Source: Volutella citrinella (lineage: Eukaryota > Ascomycota > Sordariomycetes > Hypocreales > Nectriaceae). From it: a stretch of DNA of 64,000 nt. Shown piece after piece: positions 44,043 to 57,433 of the stretch. The notes under the pieces are model-generated. The model was not told the DNA's origin. It saw nothing but the letters and a program-made list of their open reading frames with translations, and made no database searches. A program made the translations under genes and the position numbers. The stretch spans positions 2,914,001 through 2,978,000 of the forward strand of contig JAWZSP010000006.1 of NCBI GenBank assembly GCA_034401135.1, in the 5' to 3' direction. The stretch's first letter is position 1, and each line of letters begins with the position of its first letter.

Positions 44043-47000
44043 TCAGAGGAACCCCTTTGTGAGGCTGGGAACCCTACTGAGGCTGCTCTTCCTCTTGGGA
44101 ATGTCGATAATGGAGCCGTCGTCGCCCTCACTGGCCCTCCAAGGACCCAGACGGCTACGGACGCTGCCGACGGCCGTCGAACCCTTCTCCACCCGGGTCT
44201 TCCAACCCTCCAGTTCCCGCTCAATCCGTTGCGTCTTCTCCTTCTCCTCACGCAGCTCCCGCTCCGCTCGTCTGGCTGTGAGCTGGTTGGTTGACTCAGA
44301 GGACTGAAGCTCCTCGATTGTCTTGAGGAGCTTCTCCACCTTGTCGCGCATCCTGTTCACGTCCTCGGAGAGTTGTGAGTTTTGCTTGTCTTTGCGATCC
44401 ACCTGACCTTGAAGATCCTTTACAATTCGATCCACGTTTCGAACTGAGCGCTGGGACTTGGTCCGTTCGTTTTCTTGATCCTCCAGCTGCGACTCGAGCT
44501 GCTTCATCATTAGCATTTGTTCGAGGACGAGATCAAAGTCCTGCAACACCTACCTCTTGAATGCGTTTGTGGAGAAACTTGATGTCCTGGCTGGCGCTGG
44601 AATAGCCCTTGGTCTCTAGGTCAACCAACTTAAGTTGTGCCTCATTCAGGTTCTTCTCAAGGAGAGCCTTCTGCTTTTGAAGCTGCGCGCTGTTTTCACG
44701 TTCCACAGTGACATCTTTCTGGACTTCGGCTACCAGCGCCTCAGCACGACGCATCTTCTCGACGGCAGCAGCAGCAACATCCTCGTGGTGGGCGAGGTTC
44801 GATCTTAGTTCCAAGATCTCCTTGTCCATATTGGCTGCGTTTCGTAGCGAAGGGCTCTCGCCCTTCACCAAGTCTTCCAGTCCGGCCTTGGCTTCTTCGA
44901 GGCGAGCCTCAACGTTTCGCTTCTCCCGAAGCAAGAGGTCGCGTTCTGTCGTGATCTCATCAACCGAGGAGCGGAGGGTTCGAACCTGCGACAGAAGTGA
45001 TACAACCTTGCCCTGCGCCTCGTTGTGGGCGTTGACGGCCTCATCACGGGACGATGCCACATCAGCCAGCGTGGACTCCAAGCGTGACTTCTCCTTTGAC
45101 CATGTTGAGCTATTGAGGACCTCATCGTCCCACTTGGACCTCAACTCATCAAGCTCGTCGCGCAGTCGTGCAATCTCGGCTTGTTTGAAGAGCTTCTCCT
45201 CGCGGGCCAGATCTAGTTCGTTGGTAAGAGTGGCAAACTCGGCCTGATACTTCCTACGAGTCTGTTCCATGCTTGACTCTTTGTCCTCGATGTCGATGGC
45301 GCGCTGATTTCGGTAGTCCTCGAGTTCGTGCTGGAGTCTCTTCTTCGCCTGAGACACTGCCTCCAAATCGGTAGAAATATCCTCCACCTTCTCCTCCAGT
45401 CGCTGGTTCTGGCGTTGGAGATCTTCAATTGCAGCGTCCATCTTGGCGCGTTCTGAAGTGATCTCGGCGTAATTGTCTTCGGCATCCTTGGCCTGTGCTT
45501 TGGCAAACTGTTCGGCACGGCTGGCTTTCAGCACAGCTATTTCCGCTTGCTCGAGCTTGCTGAAGTACTCATCGGCACGCGTCTTGTACGTCTCAAGGCT
45601 GGAAGAAACATCCATCAATCTTGATGTTTCCGCGTCGAACCTGATCTGAAGATCTGAATACTCTTGTAGAAGCTGGCTGCGACCTTGGGCTTCTTGTTCT
45701 CGGGCTAATGTCATCTCCTGAAGATCAGACTTGGCATCGCGGAGTTCGACCTCTGCCTTGGCACGGTCGTGCCGCAACTTGTCGAAATGCACCTTGATAT
45801 CTGTTAATTCTGCCACAGCGTCCTTGTGACCGTTGATCAAGGCACGACGCGAATCTTCTTGGCTGTTGAGCACATCGAGGATCTCTTCGTGCGACCGAGT
45901 TTGCACATCGCGAAGGGAGAGCTCGCCAGATCGAATAGTTCGCTCAAGTGCAGAGACCTTCTTGGAAGAGTCATCCAGCATCTCATGCAGCCTGTTGTTC
46001 ACCATCTCCAGCTTCTGGATGCGGCGGAGCGAGGGGCTCTGGTCATCGAAGACGTCAGGGGTAGGCGTGCTTCGGTCCAGCTGGCTCTGGAGATGGCGAT
46101 TCTGCATCTGTGTGAGCTGAAGCTGGTTCTGCAGCTCTTCAACCTCAGTCTTCAGATCCATCTTGTTGTTGAAGTTCAGGGTATCGATAGTCCGGTCGGA
46201 TCGCGTAGAGTCTTGGAAGTGATCCGTGTCCTGAACTCGTCGAGTCGGCGTTGAGGGATTTGACTGGTTACGAGGATTGAACTTCGCAGCACGTCGCTGG
46301 GTTGGTGATCCGTGGAAGGGTGCTTCGTTGAGATGAATTTCCTCCAGCTTGGGTCGTGTGGGAGTTTCAATCCGTGACATCCTCATCTCGGCGAGCTGGT
46401 TCTCAGCGTTGACTCGAGCAGCTGATTGAACGCGGAGGTTCTGCTGAAGTTCTTCAACCTTCCTCACCAGGTCGAAGTTCTTGATGTGCATCTTGTCGTT
46501 GCTCGTCTCTGATTGCGGCGGGATGTGAACTTCGGGATCAACAGTTCGCAGAATCGTCAGCATCTGAGCACGCATTTCTTCGAGTTCTTTGTCTCTAGCG
46601 TCCAGCGAGGATTGGAGGCTGCGAACAGTCGTCTGGGCTTGTGATCGAAGTTGTCGCTCGGACTCGATCGTTCGGTTTGCTTCAGCAAGTTGTGCAGTGA
46701 AAGTAGATGAAGCCTTCTCTGCATTCCTGCTGGACTTGACTTCCCGGGCAACTTCGTGGCCCAGATCCTCAAGGTTTAATTGAAGCTTCTCGGCCCTCTT
46801 TTCAAGTGACGCCATTGACACCTGGGACTCACCCAGCTGTTTATGCAGTTTGGAATTTTGCTCTTCAAGCCTTGCCTTCTCTCGCTGCAGTGTAAGAATC
46901 TGACCGCGTGAGGCCTCGCTCGCACGAGAGCTTGAACGAGCAATTTCCAACCCCTTCTGCTGAAGCTTGTTCAGCAGAGCTCGATTGTCGTTCTCGGATG

Positions 47001-50000
47001 CTGTCAGGCGCCCCTTCACAGTCACCAGCTCACGCTCAAGCCTTTCCTTGGCTTGGTCGTTCTTCAGACCGAATTCTCCAGACTCCAAAATTAGCTTATT
47101 GAGGTCCTCGATCTGATGGTTGAGCTTCGCACACTCTCCTTCAAACCACTGTAAACGGTCATGTGCTGCTTCGAGGTCCTTGCATAAGCTTTCCTCTCTG
47201 GCTCGCGCTGCTTTGGAGGCTTGTCGTTCGCCTGCGATCTCAGCCTGCATTCGAGCTTCCTCGGCTTGGGTTTTGGCAACACGGAGATTTCGAATCTCTT
47301 GTCTGGCGTCGTCGCGCTCTTTCTCGGCAGTAGTCCGGGCCTCCATGGTCCTTCTAAGAGTGTCTTGCTGCGCATAGAGCTCCTTCTCGATGATGATCTT
47401 GGATTCGTTGAGGTGGTCGTATTCATCCTTGAGCTTCTGGTACTTGTGGTCGCCCAGGAGCTGAACGTCATCGCGAGACTGTCGTTCTCTGCTGAGATCC
47501 ATCTGCGTTGTGTACAACTCGTCCTTTAGGTCCTTGATTTGGGTTTCGAGCACCTGGCGGTTTTGGTCGGCCTGTACGTCCTCGGAGAGGCGTGCCTCTA
47601 ACAGGTTCTTGGCATCTTCCGCTTCTCTGATAAGCTGAGACTGCCGTGACTTCATTGCAGTTAACTCAGCTTGGACATCACGGAACTTGGCAGACGTCTT
47701 TTCCAACTCAGCCGTCAAAGACTTCCTCTGTTCGCCGAGCGCTTGACGTTCATTCTCGTACTTCTTGTTGTTACTTCGAAGCAGAGAAAGCTCACTCTCC
47801 TTTTGGCGAACCAGCTCTTCGTAGTCAGTGGATGTCTTGGAAAGCTGCGTGAGCTGCTGTTGAATGTCTCGGTTTTCCCGACTCAGTTGTGACTCGCGAA
47901 GTTTGACCGATTGCAGTTCTTTCTGTGTTGTATGCAGTTTGACCTCCAAGTCTTGGTCAATCTTGAGCAGTTTGGCTTCAAGGTCTTTCGCTTTCCTGTC
48001 CTTCAACGCCATTTGGCTTTGAAGGACCTTGATCTCATCTTCAAGCGCTGCTTCCTGCGCGCTACGCTCGGATTGCTTCTTGGTAATCTCATTGATGGAT
48101 TCTTCGAGTGCCGTAGTCTTGGCAGCCAGATGAACCTTTTCTTCCTCCAATTTCGCAATCAGGGTCGCCGCCTGCTCCAACTGTGATCGGAATGCCTCGA
48201 CATCACGCTCTGCGCGGTTTTTCGCTTCTAGAAGGTCGTCCAGCTCATCTTCAAGCCTTTCTTGGTCTTCAATGGCACCGACTAGCTTCTCCTCCAGCTC
48301 GGCTTCTCGAATTTGGAGGCGCTTGAAAATCTCTTCCTTGTCTAGTGCCAGAGCTCGCTCGCTCTCAAGAGTTTGCTGGATTCGCATCATTTCGGCATGG
48401 CAGTTTCGTCGTTCCTCTTCAAGCTTGCTGCGGCTTTCTGACTCGAGTCGCATTTTATCGTTGAGTTGCTTGATCATGGCGTCGCGTTTCTTGACTTCAG
48501 TTGCAGTTCGAGTGGCGCCCAGGAGGGGCTTCATCTGTGAAATCAGTTGCCACCAAGGGTTCTCTACAAGATCGAGGCAGACTGTGAAGTTTCGTTGGAT
48601 GATCCGGGTCGCCTCTGCGCGGAACAGCCTCTTGTACGCAGAGCGCCTCTGGACGTAGCCTCGTGCAACGGACTGAAACCGTGACATGATATCTGTAATA
48701 AGGGCATCTCTTTGCTCCTCAAGCTCTGCCAGGACGCCAGCCCGGAAGAAGACCTTGGTCAGACCAACGCGATACAGCGCCCTGTCGAGACCCAGCTTTT
48801 CCAGCATGGTTGTTGCTGCAGCCTGTCCCTCCAAGTAGCCCTTGGGCATGTCTTTGCAGAGAACCTCATATCGCGCACGGAATTCGGAGAATGGGAGGCG
48901 ATTAGGAAAGCCGGTTCGTGCAATGCGTATGCCCTCCAAGACACCGTTGCAGCGAAGCTGATCCAGTACTAGGAGATTATTGAACTGCTTCGGCTTTTTC
49001 TTGTGGTTGGGAAGGATGCAGCGCACGAAGTGAGGGTGTGTGGAGTGCAGCTGTGTCATCAGACTGTGAAGATGTTCCTTGTGTCTCTGGGCAACTGTTC
49101 TGAATAAGCCCTTCTTGACTCTGCTCCTTGCCCCGCCGAAGTCATCTTCAGTATCTGCGCAGTCGGCGAAAAGTGCAGCGACATGCTTGTCAGTGGAGGC
49201 GGCAAGGAGGCGAGTGATGTTATCATTCAGAGGGTCCTTGTTCTTCTCTAGCCACCCTTCGGTCGAATATTCAACTTCAGCAGCGTAGTGTGTGAGAATG
49301 AATCCTTGGCCAAGGCGTGATGGTCGATATTTGTTGGACTTCTTATCCCAGAGCCCATTCAGCTTCTCAGTGAAAGACCTGTCCGTTGCTTTGGGCATGA
49401 CACAGTCTTCATCAAGGCATGAGAAAATGCCAATTGGATTTGGCAATTCGATCAAGTCGATCGTCGGCTGTAGATCGCGACCAAAGTCGATGAACTTCCA
49501 TTCGATTTGCTCTCGTGCGTACTCTTCCTGCTCGAGAACGAACATGTGGTGGTTGAAGAATTGTTGAAGCTTCTCATTGGTGTAGTTGATGCAAAGCTGC
49601 TCGAAACTGTTGTGCTCAAAAATCTCGAAACCGGCGATATCAAGGACTCCGATAAAGTGCGAATCGTCCATCCCCATGCCGTTTCGGTCAAGCTGCCGGT
49701 TGATTCGATTGACAAGATCTCCGAATCCGCGTTCGTAGATGCCCTTGGAGAGGGCATCCAATCCGAGACGAACTTGCTCTGGCGTCTGCACCTTTTCTAC
49801 CCATTCCCGGCCAGCCTTGACCTTGGGATGGAGCAAACCTTGAAGGAATGGCTCCAGCGGAACACCAAGCAGCGAGCACACCTTGGCTGCCTGCTCTCTC
49901 GCGTTAGGTGCTAGTCGAGCTTGATCGGCAGCCCGGCTCTCCTTGACAACGCTGATGTTTCCGAGGTGCAAAACGGCGGCGATGGTTCTCAGAATGGACA

Positions 50001-51345
50001 TTTGATCCTTGTCAGAGAATCCCATGACCCCGAAGGCCTCCATGAGCGAGTCCCATTCTTCATGGTCTGAAATGCCGACTATGGTGTCATGTCCCTCCTT
50101 GGTGTAATTGAAGTCCTCAACATTGAGCCCAGTCAACATAAAGTCCTTCTGCATTCGAGGGGAGGCACCCTTCAGTAGCTGATAGAAGATGTGGTAGTTT
50201 CGCTCGTGCGGGTTTATCCGGACAACTCTTGACTTCTCAAGCAGATACCAGTCAATGAAGGCGCCTGCAATAGCGCCACTTCGAGTGAATTCGATGCGAA
50301 TGAACTTGCCGAATCGGGAGGAGTTGTTGTTGCGCACTGTTTGGGCGTTGCCGAAGGCTTCGAGAATGGGGTTGGCTCGAAGTATTTGCTGGGATAGGTT
50401 GGAATGCTGAGCCTTGCTCCTGCTCGACGATTCTGACTGGGCCACTGCTGCAAGATACTGGATGACTTTCTTGGTATTTTCCGTCTTACCAGCACCGGAT
50501 TCACCCGTCACGAGAATGCTCTGGTTTTGCCCCTCCTCGACTAGGTTTCGAAACGCCTCATCGGCCATGGCGAAGATGTGGGGTTTTGTATCTTCCCTGC
50601 TGCGGCCTTTGTACATATTGATGTAGTCATTGGTGTAGATCGGCAATGGGCAGTAAGGGTTGACTGTGACGAGGAATAGGCCTGAATAAGTGTATATCAA
50701 GTCGGCTTGGTATCTCATATGGAGGTTGTGAACCACCGAAGCTTCGTTCAGATGGGTGAGCTCGGCCATATCGTTCGCCTTGTCGAACTTGGCGGGGTTC
50801 ACTTTGTCGACACTCTCGGCGTCGACCTCTCGCTGCTGGGGAGGGCGTCAGACTATTATTGGTGCAGTCGTGGCGGTAAAGGCACTTACACTCCCGTCAT
50901 CACACTGCACCAGCAGGTGGTTCTCCTTCAACTCCTCTACGACCCAACCCCGGACGAATGCGGTCTGGGGATCTTTGAGCCACACGTAGCGCTTACCAGA
51001 GAAGTCATTCTCGCCCTCGATCCCTTTGACCGCATCATGACTTCGCTTCATCTCCCCAGACTCGATGAATGAAGGAGCGAACGTGCTCGAGGAGGGTGTG
51101 CCGCTTTTAGAATCGCTGCGATTATGTCGCACGGCTGCACTTGACGTGATCTGCGTTGATGGGAGGGAGACATTGGATTGCGTCCTAGCGTGTGGTGGGG
51201 GCGTCGATTGTGAGGGAATCGGAGAAGTCGAGGAGAAAATGGCAGATCGCGGTCTACCGTTCATTGAAGGCGCTGGCGAGGCAGAGGGAGTTCTGGCAAA
51301 GGGATTGCTGCGCCGGTGCGCCGTGCCATTGGCGTTGAAAGTCAT
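44043..51345 (-). CDS. MYO2: Class II myosin heavy chain
   Basis: Actin-based motor of the contractile ring needed for septation. Exons are 51345-50890, 50835-44554 and 44498-44043 (introns 54 and 55 nt), giving 2397 aa, the usual size in filamentous fungi. A Ser/Pro-rich head extension precedes an SH3-like N-domain (about 122-152). The motor has the P-loop GESGAGKT (about 263-270), switch I NNNSSRFGKF and switch II DIAGFEIFEHNSF, so it should be active. One clear IQ-type segment follows (SVARGYVQRRSAYKRL), then a tail of about 1,500 residues of near-continuous coiled coil. The last intron was set at GAG|GTAGGT to CAG|CTCGAG, with a CTAAT branch site; without it the frame stops after ten further residues. 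The gene shares a divergent promoter with the Red1-like gene. Confidence 0.95.
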
Positions 51346-52064
51346 GTCGAGGCGTCCGCATCAACAACAGCTCGCGTTGCGGATTTGGGAAGGTAGCCGC
51401 CGTTCGCGTGTGGCGCTGTACGTGTAAACAAAAGATGTAGGATATTAGGTCCGGCCTGAGGAGTATTCGCCCGTCTGAAAAAAAAGACAATGAAATGCCC
51501 TCACTCAGACTACGATCATGCTGTCATGAGGAATGTCGTCAAAGCAATGTAGCGAGTCTCATGCAGCTTGTTTGGGAGCCACAGCAGGGATGTCCCTCTG
51601 GTGGTTGCTGGGGATATACCTTGCCGAAGTAAACAAACCATATCACGTGATATAGACCGACTCGACACCGTCGCATCGAACTAATCCCAAAGGGGAATGA
51701 AGCCGATAGACTTGAGAAACCCAGTTTAATTTCACAAAACAGTGATCTTCGCATCGCGTCCGTCCACCTCATCCCAGCAGGCGGTCTAGCTTCCTCGCCA
51801 CGTTGATGTTGGAAACTTATCGCAGCGCTGCTTTCACCCTCGCCTTGCACATCCAAACAACTCCCTGAGACGATAGACTGACCATCACCATTGCGCTCTC
51901 AACGCGGATGTCCCAACCTCCGCAAATTGCATCGAACCGTACCCGCGACTTCTCATGACGCAGCTCTATGTTCGATTTCGCCGGAATGATAAAGAGGACT
52001 AAACCGGGATTTAAATACACGAAATAGGCACTGCGGGTGCTCCGTACATACGCCTGATAGCACA
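51346..52064. other. Divergent promoter region
   Basis: This 719-bp spacer is shared by the myosin II gene (minus strand) and the Red1-like gene (plus strand). No strong motif was recognised. Confidence 0.6.
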
Positions 52065-55000
52065 ATGAGTCAATACGGCTATGGCTACCAGCCACCCCCC
52101 GGCTACCAACCTTCGCCCACATACCCATTTCAACCGTCCGCACCTTATGTGCAAACACCATTCCCAGCAAGCGATGTACCCCCCCTTCAAAACACTGAAA
52201 CTACCAACATGACCAACGAGCCTGGTCAGTTCAAACAGAACGCCATTCCCGGTTTGGGATTAGGCTTCTCTGCACCTGCGACGGAATGGCACCAGGCTTT
52301 GTCAACCGTTGTGCGTCCTGGGACAGATCCAAAACTTCAACAACACACCATGCTGAGCGCCCCGCAGCCGACCGACGCTGCTACCGCCTGTTCTCCAGAC
52401 ATGATAGAACGCGAGATGATGGAGGAGGGTGAACTCAGCGAGGGCGAGCTCGAGGATATTTATGAACCAGGGGAACTCGATACCGCCGATGATCGACACT
52501 CCAGACACGCCTCCAAAGCCCTTCAAGACCCTGGAATCCCAGAGACGCATGGAGAGCCGGCTTTAACACCTCCTGTCAACACCAGTTCAGCTGCTGGCGC
52601 TACGTGGCCGCAGTCGCAGTGGGAACTGACAGCATCGACACGGGAGCGATCCGGCTCATACTCTCCACACTTGTCACCCCAGGAGATAAGGTCAAACCCT
52701 CAAGAGAATGGCCTTGGTTTCGATAGTGAGTGTTTTCAATTTTGCGTAATTTGTGAAATCTATCGACTCCTAACAAGACCTAGACTATTCACAAAACCGC
52801 CTGAACCAGGAAACTGTTGAGAGAGTCTCACCGCAAGGGCATGGCGAGGTACAGATTCTATCGACTGCTGGGACAGATGCCTCGGTGGCCGAGTCCAAGA
52901 ACCGTGCCCAAGAAGCGATCCTTCGTCTGTGGCCTCTGAACGTACGATACGATAACTACATCAACGAAGGAATTGACAGAGATGTGATTGATGCGCTATT
53001 CTCCGAGTTGGGCTTGGAGAAGATGGTTGTTCCCGAGATTGGAAACCCCGAGTCTCACCCACCGACAGCCGTATCCGACACTGCAGGTAAACCAGGAACT
53101 CCTGCCGAGAGCAGTGGTTCGCAAGGCGGCGCAACAGATAATCAAAATGTTGAGAATCCTCCGACCGACTCTGAGAAGCCGAAGGACAAGTCAGAGGAGC
53201 GAAAGGATCGCATAGCGAGGCTATTGGCTGCCAAAGGATCTAAACCTGCCGTGTCCGTACCTCGTCCAAAGGATAAAACTCGCCCAACTCAACCGGCCAA
53301 CGTGGGGGCTTCCTTGGATCAGGGCAAACCGGCAAAGAATACGCCTTCGGAGAAGTCAAAGTTGATCCAGCAAAAAATGGAGGCGTTGAGGAAGGCAAGG
53401 GAGGCGAATGCGAAGAAGGCTGCACAGAGCCAGGAGCCCGTTAGCGCCGTGGATACGCCCATTTCCTCGGAGGCCGAAACTCCAGGCGGTCCCGTGGGCG
53501 TGGAGGGTGCCACGGAACGAGAAAATGTGGATAACGAGGCACCGCCCATCCCTGGGCTGTTCACATCCTCCACCCCTCAGCCATCAACCGCCACCGGCCA
53601 ACGCAAGCGGCCTGTGGCTGCCGACCTTAACGAGTCATCCAATCCCCCGGCTGCGAAGAGGCCATTCGGCCAGAACAGAGAAACCAGGCCGTTCTTGATC
53701 GACGTGAGTGACGACGAGGACGCAGAGATGGAGATAGACTCACCAGAGTTGCACCCCTCGTCGATTCACCGTCCCATAACCCCTGGCGACCTGGCAATAT
53801 CGCAGAGGGACCATCCAGCCCTCTATGGTCTTCAGCGGACATTCTCCAGCCCTAGTGTATCCAGCACTCCCACTGGACAAGCCGCCAGCGCCAACGGCAT
53901 GTATGATCTGGAGAGCATGAACAAAAAGATTGAGGATATGAAGCGCAGGATTGCGGAAGCCGAAGCCCGTAAGAAGGCAAAGCAGTCGAACCACGCATCT
54001 CCTTCTCTTCCATCTTCTCAAAGCCAGTCCAAAGATGGCAGCGTCGAGACTTCAGCGGTCCCTCCGGGTTCCCAGCCGACGATGGTTGTCGGAACCCACC
54101 TTGCGACATCGCCCTTACTTGATCGGCCACGCATGGCGTTGAATCCCGTCAAGCCCCGGAATCAAAAAGGAAATGTCCCACGGCTGTCACTCCGCGCTCG
54201 TGTGGCAAGTGAGCGTCTGCCCATTGTGGAGGCAGATAGATTGAACAAGATCCGCCATCTTGAGAAGCTGAAATCCGAAGTGGCGAAGATCGAGAAGGAT
54301 ATTCAACACAGCCTAGCCGAGGAAGAGCGTTTGCGAGTGGAAGCGATGGAGACTGATCCTGAGGACATCCATCAGCAGCCTCCTTCGAGTTCGGAAGACC
54401 GAGTGGACTCCGAATCGGAAAGACACACATCAGGACCCGAACCCGCTGGCCAAGCTGAGATGGACGACATGAACTCCTCGAATCACACAGATGAGATGAA
54501 CGTGTCCCAAGCTCTGGTTGACACTGACCATAGCTCTGATCCGGCAATGCCAATGGAGAACAACGTACTTGATTCGTTGGAGACCAACCAAATTGGAGAT
54601 GTTGGGGACAAACAGGTGGCCAGTACCTCTGACCCTGAAGAGCCCTCGGCTGAAGAATCCGGGATTGATGAAGACGTGGCCATGGATATGGATGGCGACG
54701 ATGAGGATGAGAGCCAGGATGATTATGAGCCAACCGAGGCAGGCGTCGACCTTCCAGACCAATCGCCTGTTGCAGAAAACGCATCAATTGCTCATTCATT
54801 GCATGAGGGCAGCCCGGATCTCGAATCAAGCGACACTGATCTACAGGGTGTCACTGCAATTTCGCCAGTGACACAGCCCATCACGACTGCAGAAACAGAT
54901 TCTCAAGATGAATCCAACAGAGAAGTAGACACACTTTGGCAAAAGCATGGCATCGAAGTCTGACTTGGAGGCAGGTTCGAGTCACTGACGAGCCTCGAAG

Positions 55001-55529
55001 CTCTGGTGCGCCGACGTCCACGTTTACTCCCTACGAGACGCCGCTGCAGTACTTTCGAGCCTATCGATTTCATCCTAACTTCCAAGAGTCGGTCGCTGGA
55101 GGCCTGCGCTCTCTGACGTACAGCAACAAGATCGATGTGAAGCAGGAAGTATGCCCCGATCAGCTCCTCAAAGGGGTTTGCCCAAGGGGCGCGGAATGCG
55201 AGTTCCAGCATTTCGAGAATATCACAGCTCCTGGTATGTGTGACCAGAGCTTGACGATGAAGAAGATGGATGGTGAAGTGGCCTCAGTGTTGGCGCTAAC
55301 AAACAGGATTGCAACAGATGACCAAATCCTCCTGCAACTCGGCGGCTATGGTAACTACGAAGGGACTCAAAAGCAGCAGTACAACGCTGGCCTACGTCAG
55401 CTGCTTACAGACTTTCGGAGCCGCAAGATCAAAGACTTCCAGACCATCAGCGATGGCATCATTGAGTACCGGGCCAAGTTCCATGGCGACAAGACCAAGG
55501 TCCTTGCCATAGGCGATGTCACGCTCTAG
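52065..55529 (+). CDS. Red1/ZFC3H1-like nuclear RNA-surveillance protein (CCCH zinc finger)
   Basis: Relatives (S. pombe Red1, human ZFC3H1) scaffold the MTREC/PAXT complex that sends transcripts to the nuclear exosome. Exons are 52065-52725, 52784-54924, 54975-55233 and 55318-55529 (introns 58, 50 and 84 nt), giving 1090 aa. Features in order: a Tyr/Pro/Gln-rich N-terminus; an acidic GELSEGELEDIYEPGEL segment near 130-146, typical of Red1-like proteins; basic coiled-coil stretches; a long acidic region; and a C-terminal C-x8-C-x5-C-x3-H finger (Cys994, Cys1003, Cys1009, His1013) followed by a helical block. The second and third junctions keep the frame and restore the finger and tail. The third intron is in frame and stop-free. 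Red1 identity rests on the finger type and layout; another CCCH protein is possible. Confidence 0.78.
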
Positions 55530-56310
55530 CTGAACCCCCGATATGCCCAACGGCCAACCTGGCCACTCATCCCCCCCTTTGTACCAGTAATCCTTACCTG
55601 TCCATGACTTGTATGATCCAGCGCACCTGCGACCATTGCACACATCCGGTCGCCTGGTCGTGATTGGAGCTGCTGTGCGGCGCCTTGGGCAATGCAGGCA
55701 GCTTCATTTTGAGATTTCACCTTGGGTTGTTTTAGGCAAGCGCATACGATACCCATTTATTATGGCATCCTTTCCGGCATCACTATTCTAGTTTGCGGTA
55801 GTTTGGCGCAATTGCATGGAAGAAAAGAGCGCAGTGTGGCGGCGGAGGAGGCACTCCCGCAAGATACTACGGGCTTCGATGTTCCTGTTGCCATTCGTTT
55901 TACAATGGTCTAGGGGCCGACCCGAAGCCCACGGCTGCATTTTACGGGACACAGAGATCCCAGCAGCATGTGGTTGTAAGCTTTAGTAATGTCTACTAGG
56001 AGTAGCACATATAATTCACATCCTGAATAATTACTGAGCAATCATCTTGCTAAGTCCAAATCTGTGATAGTAAGTAGGGAAGCGCAACATCATGATACAA
56101 GATATCTCGAAGCAGACCATGAACATGCCCCATTACGAACATATTGTAGGATAGTATATTGAATGTACGAAACTTTGTCTTGGACTGAGAAGTATATGGA
56201 TGTGTAAATTATTAGGGGTCTCATCTTTTGCAAACGAAATCCGCCGTCTACTCTTTGAAAAGATCGATGCTCTGAATAGTAAAAACAACAAAATCCAGGC
56301 CCGAGTCTCG
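55530..56310. other. Intergenic between convergent genes
   Basis: 781 bp holding the 3' flanks of the Red1-like and RTA1-like genes, with an AT-rich stretch near 55980-56200. Nothing else was seen. Confidence 0.6.
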
Positions 56311-57433
56311 CTAGACAGCAAGAGTGTTGAGCGTGGAGGGCTTGCCCTCGCTTTGGCTAGTATTGGAGCTCTCAACGACCTTGCTCTTGCGGCGGCTTCG
56401 CAGGCACCACAGGCCCTTGAGGCCCCCGTCGTCCATCTCGAGAAGCTCCTTCATACAGTAGCCGGGATGGAAGATGTTGAGCCCCACGACGGCCACGACG
56501 ATGAGAACGCCTTCAAAGCCGATGAACATGCCCTGGTCTCCCATGACGGGACCCTTCCAGCCCTCTGACAGTTCGGCAACACGGAAGGCGCTGCGCCAGA
56601 GGATGCAGAAGGCGGCCAGGGACAGAGCACCGAGGCAGGCCTGGAACAGGCGCGAGGAGCGGACTCTGACGAGCTCGGGGCGCTGGTCAAAGGCAGCCGA
56701 ACCGAGTGCGCGCTGACGGCGGATTGTGCGCAGTGCGAAATCAATGGAGACGACGATGAAGCCGAAAACAGTGGCAACCTGGAAAGCAAGACCGGCGATC
56801 ATGATGTTGGAGCCGGTCGTGGGGGACTCGTGGTTGCTGGAGGCGACTGATGCCATGCCGCCACCGAGAGCCTGGAGAACGAGGGACACGATGTCACAGG
56901 GGATGAACTGGCAAGAGTCATGGTTAGCCGTGTCTGTGACGACGATGATAAAGTGCAAGCAACGAAGATGTGGGCAGGAGACTCACGATTCGAGTGTAAT
57001 ACTCAGGGGGCAGCCTCGAGTTCTCGGGGCCAAACGCAGAGACGATTCTACGGAGGCAGAGGTAGACGCCTGCAGCCATGAAGGCCGGGCCGATGGTGAG
57101 GCAGCAGATCTGGATCATGAAGCCGTTCTCGCTCCAGGGGTTCTTGGCGCTCATGATGCGGCCGAGGTAGCCAAGGATCTCGCAGATGACGCCCAGGATA
57201 AGTGCGATGTTGAAGGCGGTGCCCCGGCGGGTGAGGGCCCAGACGACGACGAAGCCGATGAGAGAGGCACCAAAGACGCCGAGGAAGGCGGCGTTGGCGG
57301 CAAGGTCGAGGTCGTACTGGTAGTAGGTGGGGACATGCTCACAGAGGGCCGAGTCTGGGTTCTGGGAGCAGAACCGGTAGGCGCCGCCCGTCTCCCACCA
57401 GGTCTGGTTCTGGAAGTCTGGCTGCTCGCGCAT
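56311..57433 (-). CDS. RTA1-like seven-helix membrane protein
   Basis: RTA1/RSB1 family protein, linked in yeast to lipid translocation and resistance to toxic lipids and azole-type stress (family knowledge). Exons are 57433-56987 and 56907-56311 (79-nt intron), giving 347 aa. The N-terminal part before the first helix has two cysteines (FCSQNPDSALC). Seven hydrophobic segments follow, at about 47-65, 74-91, 107-130, 150-170, 186-206, 235-255 and 276-295. Family blocks seen are ICEILGYLGRI, GPAFMAAGVYL, DIVSLVLQALGGG and RSAFRVAEL. The C-terminal tail is basic and Ser-rich. Substrate and membrane are not indicated by the sequence. Confidence 0.9.

Noticed and set aside
44499..44553. Myosin ending at the TGA at 44533-44535
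   Set aside because: A normal 55-nt intron with a CTAAT branch site joins the frame to a further 151 coiled-coil residues matching the family tail.
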